From NCBI GenBank assembly GCA_031428975.1, contig JANOYR010000275.1:1-7971 (forward strand): a DNA stretch of 7,971 nucleotides, given 5' to 3'. A program made the position numbers and the translations under genes. The notes beneath the pieces are model-generated. The model ran no database searches. It was not told the DNA's origin and saw nothing but the letters and a program-made list of their open reading frames with translations. The first letter of the stretch is position 1, and every line of letters starts with the position of its first letter. Positions 6,227 through 7,971 of the stretch are shown piece by piece. This stretch comes from JAAFIP01 sp031428975. Lineage in GTDB: Bacteria; Pseudomonadota; Gammaproteobacteria; Burkholderiales; Burkholderiaceae_C.

Positions 6227-7201
6227 TTACTTTTTGCTGTAAGTCGCGACCATGGCTTGGCCGTCTGCGCCTGCCTTCTTCACCCAGTCAGCCTGCATGA
6301 TTGAGCCAACTTGTTTCAAGTCAGCAGCCAATTTGGCAGGTGGTGTCATGATTTTCATGCCTTTTTCAGCCAGCGCTTTTTTATACCAATCGCTTTTTTC
6401 GGCGCTGACTTTCCAGCCACGCTCTTCGGCTTCGGCTGCGGCCTTGGTCACTGCGGCTTGCGTGGCAGCATCCAGCGCGTTAAAGGCTTTCAAATTCACA
6501 ATGATGGCGTTTTTAGGTAGCCACGCTTGCGTGTCGTACCAATACTTCACGCTCTCGTAAATCTTGCTGTCGTAGCCAGTAGAGCCCGAGCTCATCATGC
6601 TCTCCACCACGCCTGTGGCAAAGGCTTGGCTCACCTCAGCGGCCTGAATGGTCACGGGCTGCGCGCCAATCAGCTCGGCCATTTTGGCCGTGGCGGGGCT
6701 GTAGGCACGCCATTTAACGCCGCGCATGTCGGCCACTGAAGCGATTTCTTTCTTCACATACAGGCCCTGCGGAGGCCAAGCCACGGTGTACAAAAGCTTC
6801 ATGCCTTGGGCGCTCAGGGCTTTGTCTAGCGCTGGTTTTTGCGCAGCATAAAGCTTTTTGCTGTCGGCATAGCCAGTGGCTAAAAACGGGATGCCGTCTG
6901 CGCCAAAAATCGGGTTTTCGTTTTCATAGTTCACCAGCAAAATCTCGCCAATCTGCGCCTGCCCGCCTTGCACGGCGCGCTTGATTTCGTTGGCTTTAAA
7001 AAGCGATGCATTGGCATGCACCGTGATTTTGAGCTTGCCTCCGCTGGCTTTGTCGATGTCGTTGGCAAACTGCACCAAATTTTCGGAGTGAAAATTGGTA
7101 GCAGGGTAGGCCGCTGGCAAATCCCATTTGGTTTGGGCAAAGCTGCTGGTTACTGCTACGACGCCTGCAAGCGCCAGCGTATATTTCAATTTGAAAGCCA
7201 T
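6227..7201 (-). CDS. dctP: TRAP transporter periplasmic substrate-binding protein DctP
   Basis: A 324-aa secreted protein, the usual DctP length. The N-terminus has a Sec signal peptide (basic KLK, hydrophobic core, cleavage probably after Ala22 in SSFA-QT). The mature protein shows the DctP order: a first lobe with the SE-x-x-x-x-x-F helix near residue 40, KRAVQGGQAQIGE at 75-87, and GVKWRAYSP at 161-169, whose Arg165 is the likely conserved arginine that pairs with the ligand carboxylate. Then come AAEVSQAFATGVVE (187-200) and the long C-terminal helices. It captures a carboxylated ligand in the periplasm and hands it to DctQM. First gene of the operon, divergent from a LysR gene, hence probably induced by a LysR ligand. 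The ligand itself is unknown. Confidence 0.94.
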   Translation of the reverse strand: MAFKLKYTLALAGVVAVTSSFAQTKWDLPAAYPATNFHSENLVQFANDIDKASGGKLKITVHANASLFKANEIKRAVQGGQAQIGEILLVNYENENPIFGADGIPFLATGYADSKKLYAAQKPALDKALSAQGMKLLYTVAWPPQGLYVKKEIASVADMRGVKWRAYSPATAKMAELIGAQPVTIQAAEVSQAFATGVVESMMSSGSTGYDSKIYESVKYWYDTQAWLPKNAIIVNLKAFNALDAATQAAVTKAAAEAEERGWKVSAEKSDWYKKALAEKGMKIMTPPAKLAADLKQVGSIMQADWVKKAGADGQAMVATYSKK

Positions 7202-7262
7202 ATATTTTCCAATCCAAGAAAAAAATCAATCACACCAAGCACAGTGGCTTGCGCGTATGCCA

Positions 7263-7291
7263 AGGATAGCTGCAAATTTCGTGCCCGCCAA
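7263..7291 (-). promoter_or_regulatory. Candidate sigma-70 promoter of the dctPQM operon
   Basis: On the minus strand TTGGCG (7291-7286) and TATCCT (7268-7263) are separated by exactly 17 bases, each matching 4 of 6 consensus positions. Transcription would begin near 7256, giving a leader of about 55 bases before the dctP ATG. The weak match fits a promoter that needs an activator such as the divergent LysR protein. Confidence 0.35.
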
Positions 7292-7292
7292 T
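7276..7292. promoter_or_regulatory. Candidate LysR-type operator, ATT-N11-AAT
   Basis: ATT (7276-7278), eleven bases, then AAT (7290-7292) fits the T-N11-A half-palindrome that LysR regulators use. It overlaps the -35 of the candidate dctP promoter. The motif is loose, so chance occurrence is quite possible. Confidence 0.25.
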
Positions 7293-7315
7293 CCGTGTAT
7301 TCCCCCGTATAGTCT

Positions 7316-7327
7316 GTGCTTTAGCAC
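7316..7327. promoter_or_regulatory. Inverted repeat upstream of the LysR gene
   Basis: GTGCT-TT-AGCAC is a perfect 5-bp dyad lying 15 bases before the lysR-type start codon. It follows a TATAGT (7308-7313) that could be a -10 box, though no -35 fits. It could be an autoregulatory operator or a small leader hairpin. Confidence 0.3.
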
Positions 7328-7342
7328 TGAAATGGCCGATGT

Positions 7343-7971
7343 ATGAATTTGCGCTTTGTAGAGGCTTTTTATTGGGTGGCCACCCTCAAATCAGTTACCC
7401 GTGCGGCTGAAAAGCTGTTTTTAACCCAATCGGCCATGTCAGCCCGCGTGGCAGCGCTTGAAGAGGAGTTGGGCGTGCTGCTGCTCGATAGGCGTGACAA
7501 GCAGTTTCGCCTGACGGTGGCGGGCACGCGCTTTGTCGGCTATGCCCACAAAATGCTCGATTTGCAGCGTGAGATCAAGGCCGAAATGGGCTCGGGCATG
7601 GCACTGGCCGCCAGCCTGCGTATTGGGGCGATAGAGTCGGTGCTGCATTCGTGGCTCATTCCGTGGATAGAGCAGCTGCGCGTGGAGCAGCCGGGCTTGG
7701 AACTTGAGCTCACGGTGGAAACCACGCCCGTGCTCATGGACCAGGTGCAGCGCGGTGCGCAAGACATCGTCTTTGCCGCCCTGCCCGCAGGGGGGGAGGG
7801 CGTGCGCACCAAGGCGCTGCCCGCCATGGCCATGGCCTTTGTGGGGCTGGCCGCCCAGCACCGCAAGCGCAGCTACACGCTCGCTGAGCTGGCCAAAGAA
7901 GAGCTGCTCACCTTTCAGCGCGGCTCGCAGCCCCATGTGGCACTGCTCGATGCGCTGCGCCAAGCCAAGGT
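7343..7971 (+). CDS. LysR-family transcriptional regulator (3' truncated by the window)
   Basis: The frame is open from ATG at 7343 to the window end, 209 complete codons of an expected 290-310. Residues 1-60 are a textbook LysR winged helix-turn-helix: FVEAFYWVATLKSVTRAAEKL, then LTQSAMSARVAALEEELGVLLLDRR and LTVAGTRF. A linker helix follows, and from about residue 90 the effector-binding domain starts with LRIGAIESV and continues with LPWIEQLRVEQPGLELEL-like sequence. It lies divergent to dctP across 141 bases, the classic LysR arrangement, so it most likely activates dctPQM in response to the imported acid or a product and represses its own gene. No good Shine-Dalgarno is seen; a tiny four-codon frame (ATG at 7332) ends overlapping this start in ATGA. 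GC is visibly higher here than in the TRAP genes. Confidence 0.93.
   Translation, partial: MNLRFVEAFYWVATLKSVTRAAEKLFLTQSAMSARVAALEEELGVLLLDRRDKQFRLTVAGTRFVGYAHKMLDLQREIKAEMGSGMALAASLRIGAIESVLHSWLIPWIEQLRVEQPGLELELTVETTPVLMDQVQRGAQDIVFAALPAGGEGVRTKALPAMAMAFVGLAAQHRKRSYTLAELAKEELLTFQRGSQPHVALLDALRQAK

Noticed and set aside
7332..7346. Four-codon frame (ATG GCC GAT GTA TGA) overlapping the LysR-type start as ATGA, considered as a leader peptide.
   Set aside because: Too short to tell from chance, with no ribosome site; noted only because of the overlap.

Overview
The window looks like a chromosomal segment of a betaproteobacterium, most likely Burkholderiales of the Comamonadaceae type. This rests on moderate-to-high GC, the style of the proteins, a three-gene DctPQM TRAP transporter, and an aldehyde oxidoreductase operon of the kind described from Aromatoleum. 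The assignment is inference; there is no rRNA or other marker gene here.

Positions 1-2480, plus strand: the 3' part of a tungsten-dependent aldehyde:ferredoxin oxidoreductase operon. It starts inside the catalytic subunit, whose N-terminal three quarters or so lie outside the window. A strong terminator-like hairpin follows, then an FAD/NAD(P) oxidoreductase subunit (AorC-like), a MoaD/ThiS-like sulfur carrier ending in Gly-Gly, and an unrecognised 103-aa protein that ends in Arg-Gly-Gly-Gly. Together they suggest an enzyme that oxidises aldehydes to acids (or the reverse), coupled to NAD(P) through the FAD subunit, with its own sulfur carrier for the pyranopterin cofactor.

Positions 2511-3100, minus strand: a decayed two-gene module. 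A nucleotidyltransferase-fold gene (AbiEii/MNT-like) has an in-frame amber codon and, by my reading, an internal deletion with a frame change; its C-terminus can still be read in another frame. The next reading frame, for a 71-residue small protein, overlaps the original stop of the first gene and is also broken by an amber codon. Both amber codons lie in the same 10-base context.

Positions 3168-3545, minus strand: an intact fluoride channel, CrcB/FluC. Divergent from it at 3626-4408 is an Asp/Glu-racemase-superfamily enzyme with both active-site cysteines.

Positions 4405-7201, minus strand: a tightly packed dctP-dctQ-dctM operon encoding a TRAP transporter for an organic acid. Its last gene converges on the racemase-family gene with a 4-base overlap. 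A divergent LysR-type regulator (7343 to the window end, truncated) shares a 141-bp control region with dctP and probably regulates it. TRAP, racemase and LysR genes plausibly form one uptake and catabolism unit for an organic acid that I cannot identify.

I see no CRISPR array, tRNA, rRNA, insertion sequence or defence island that is intact. The least explained items are the decayed nucleotidyltransferase/small-protein pair and the tri-glycine-tailed protein of the aldehyde oxidoreductase operon.
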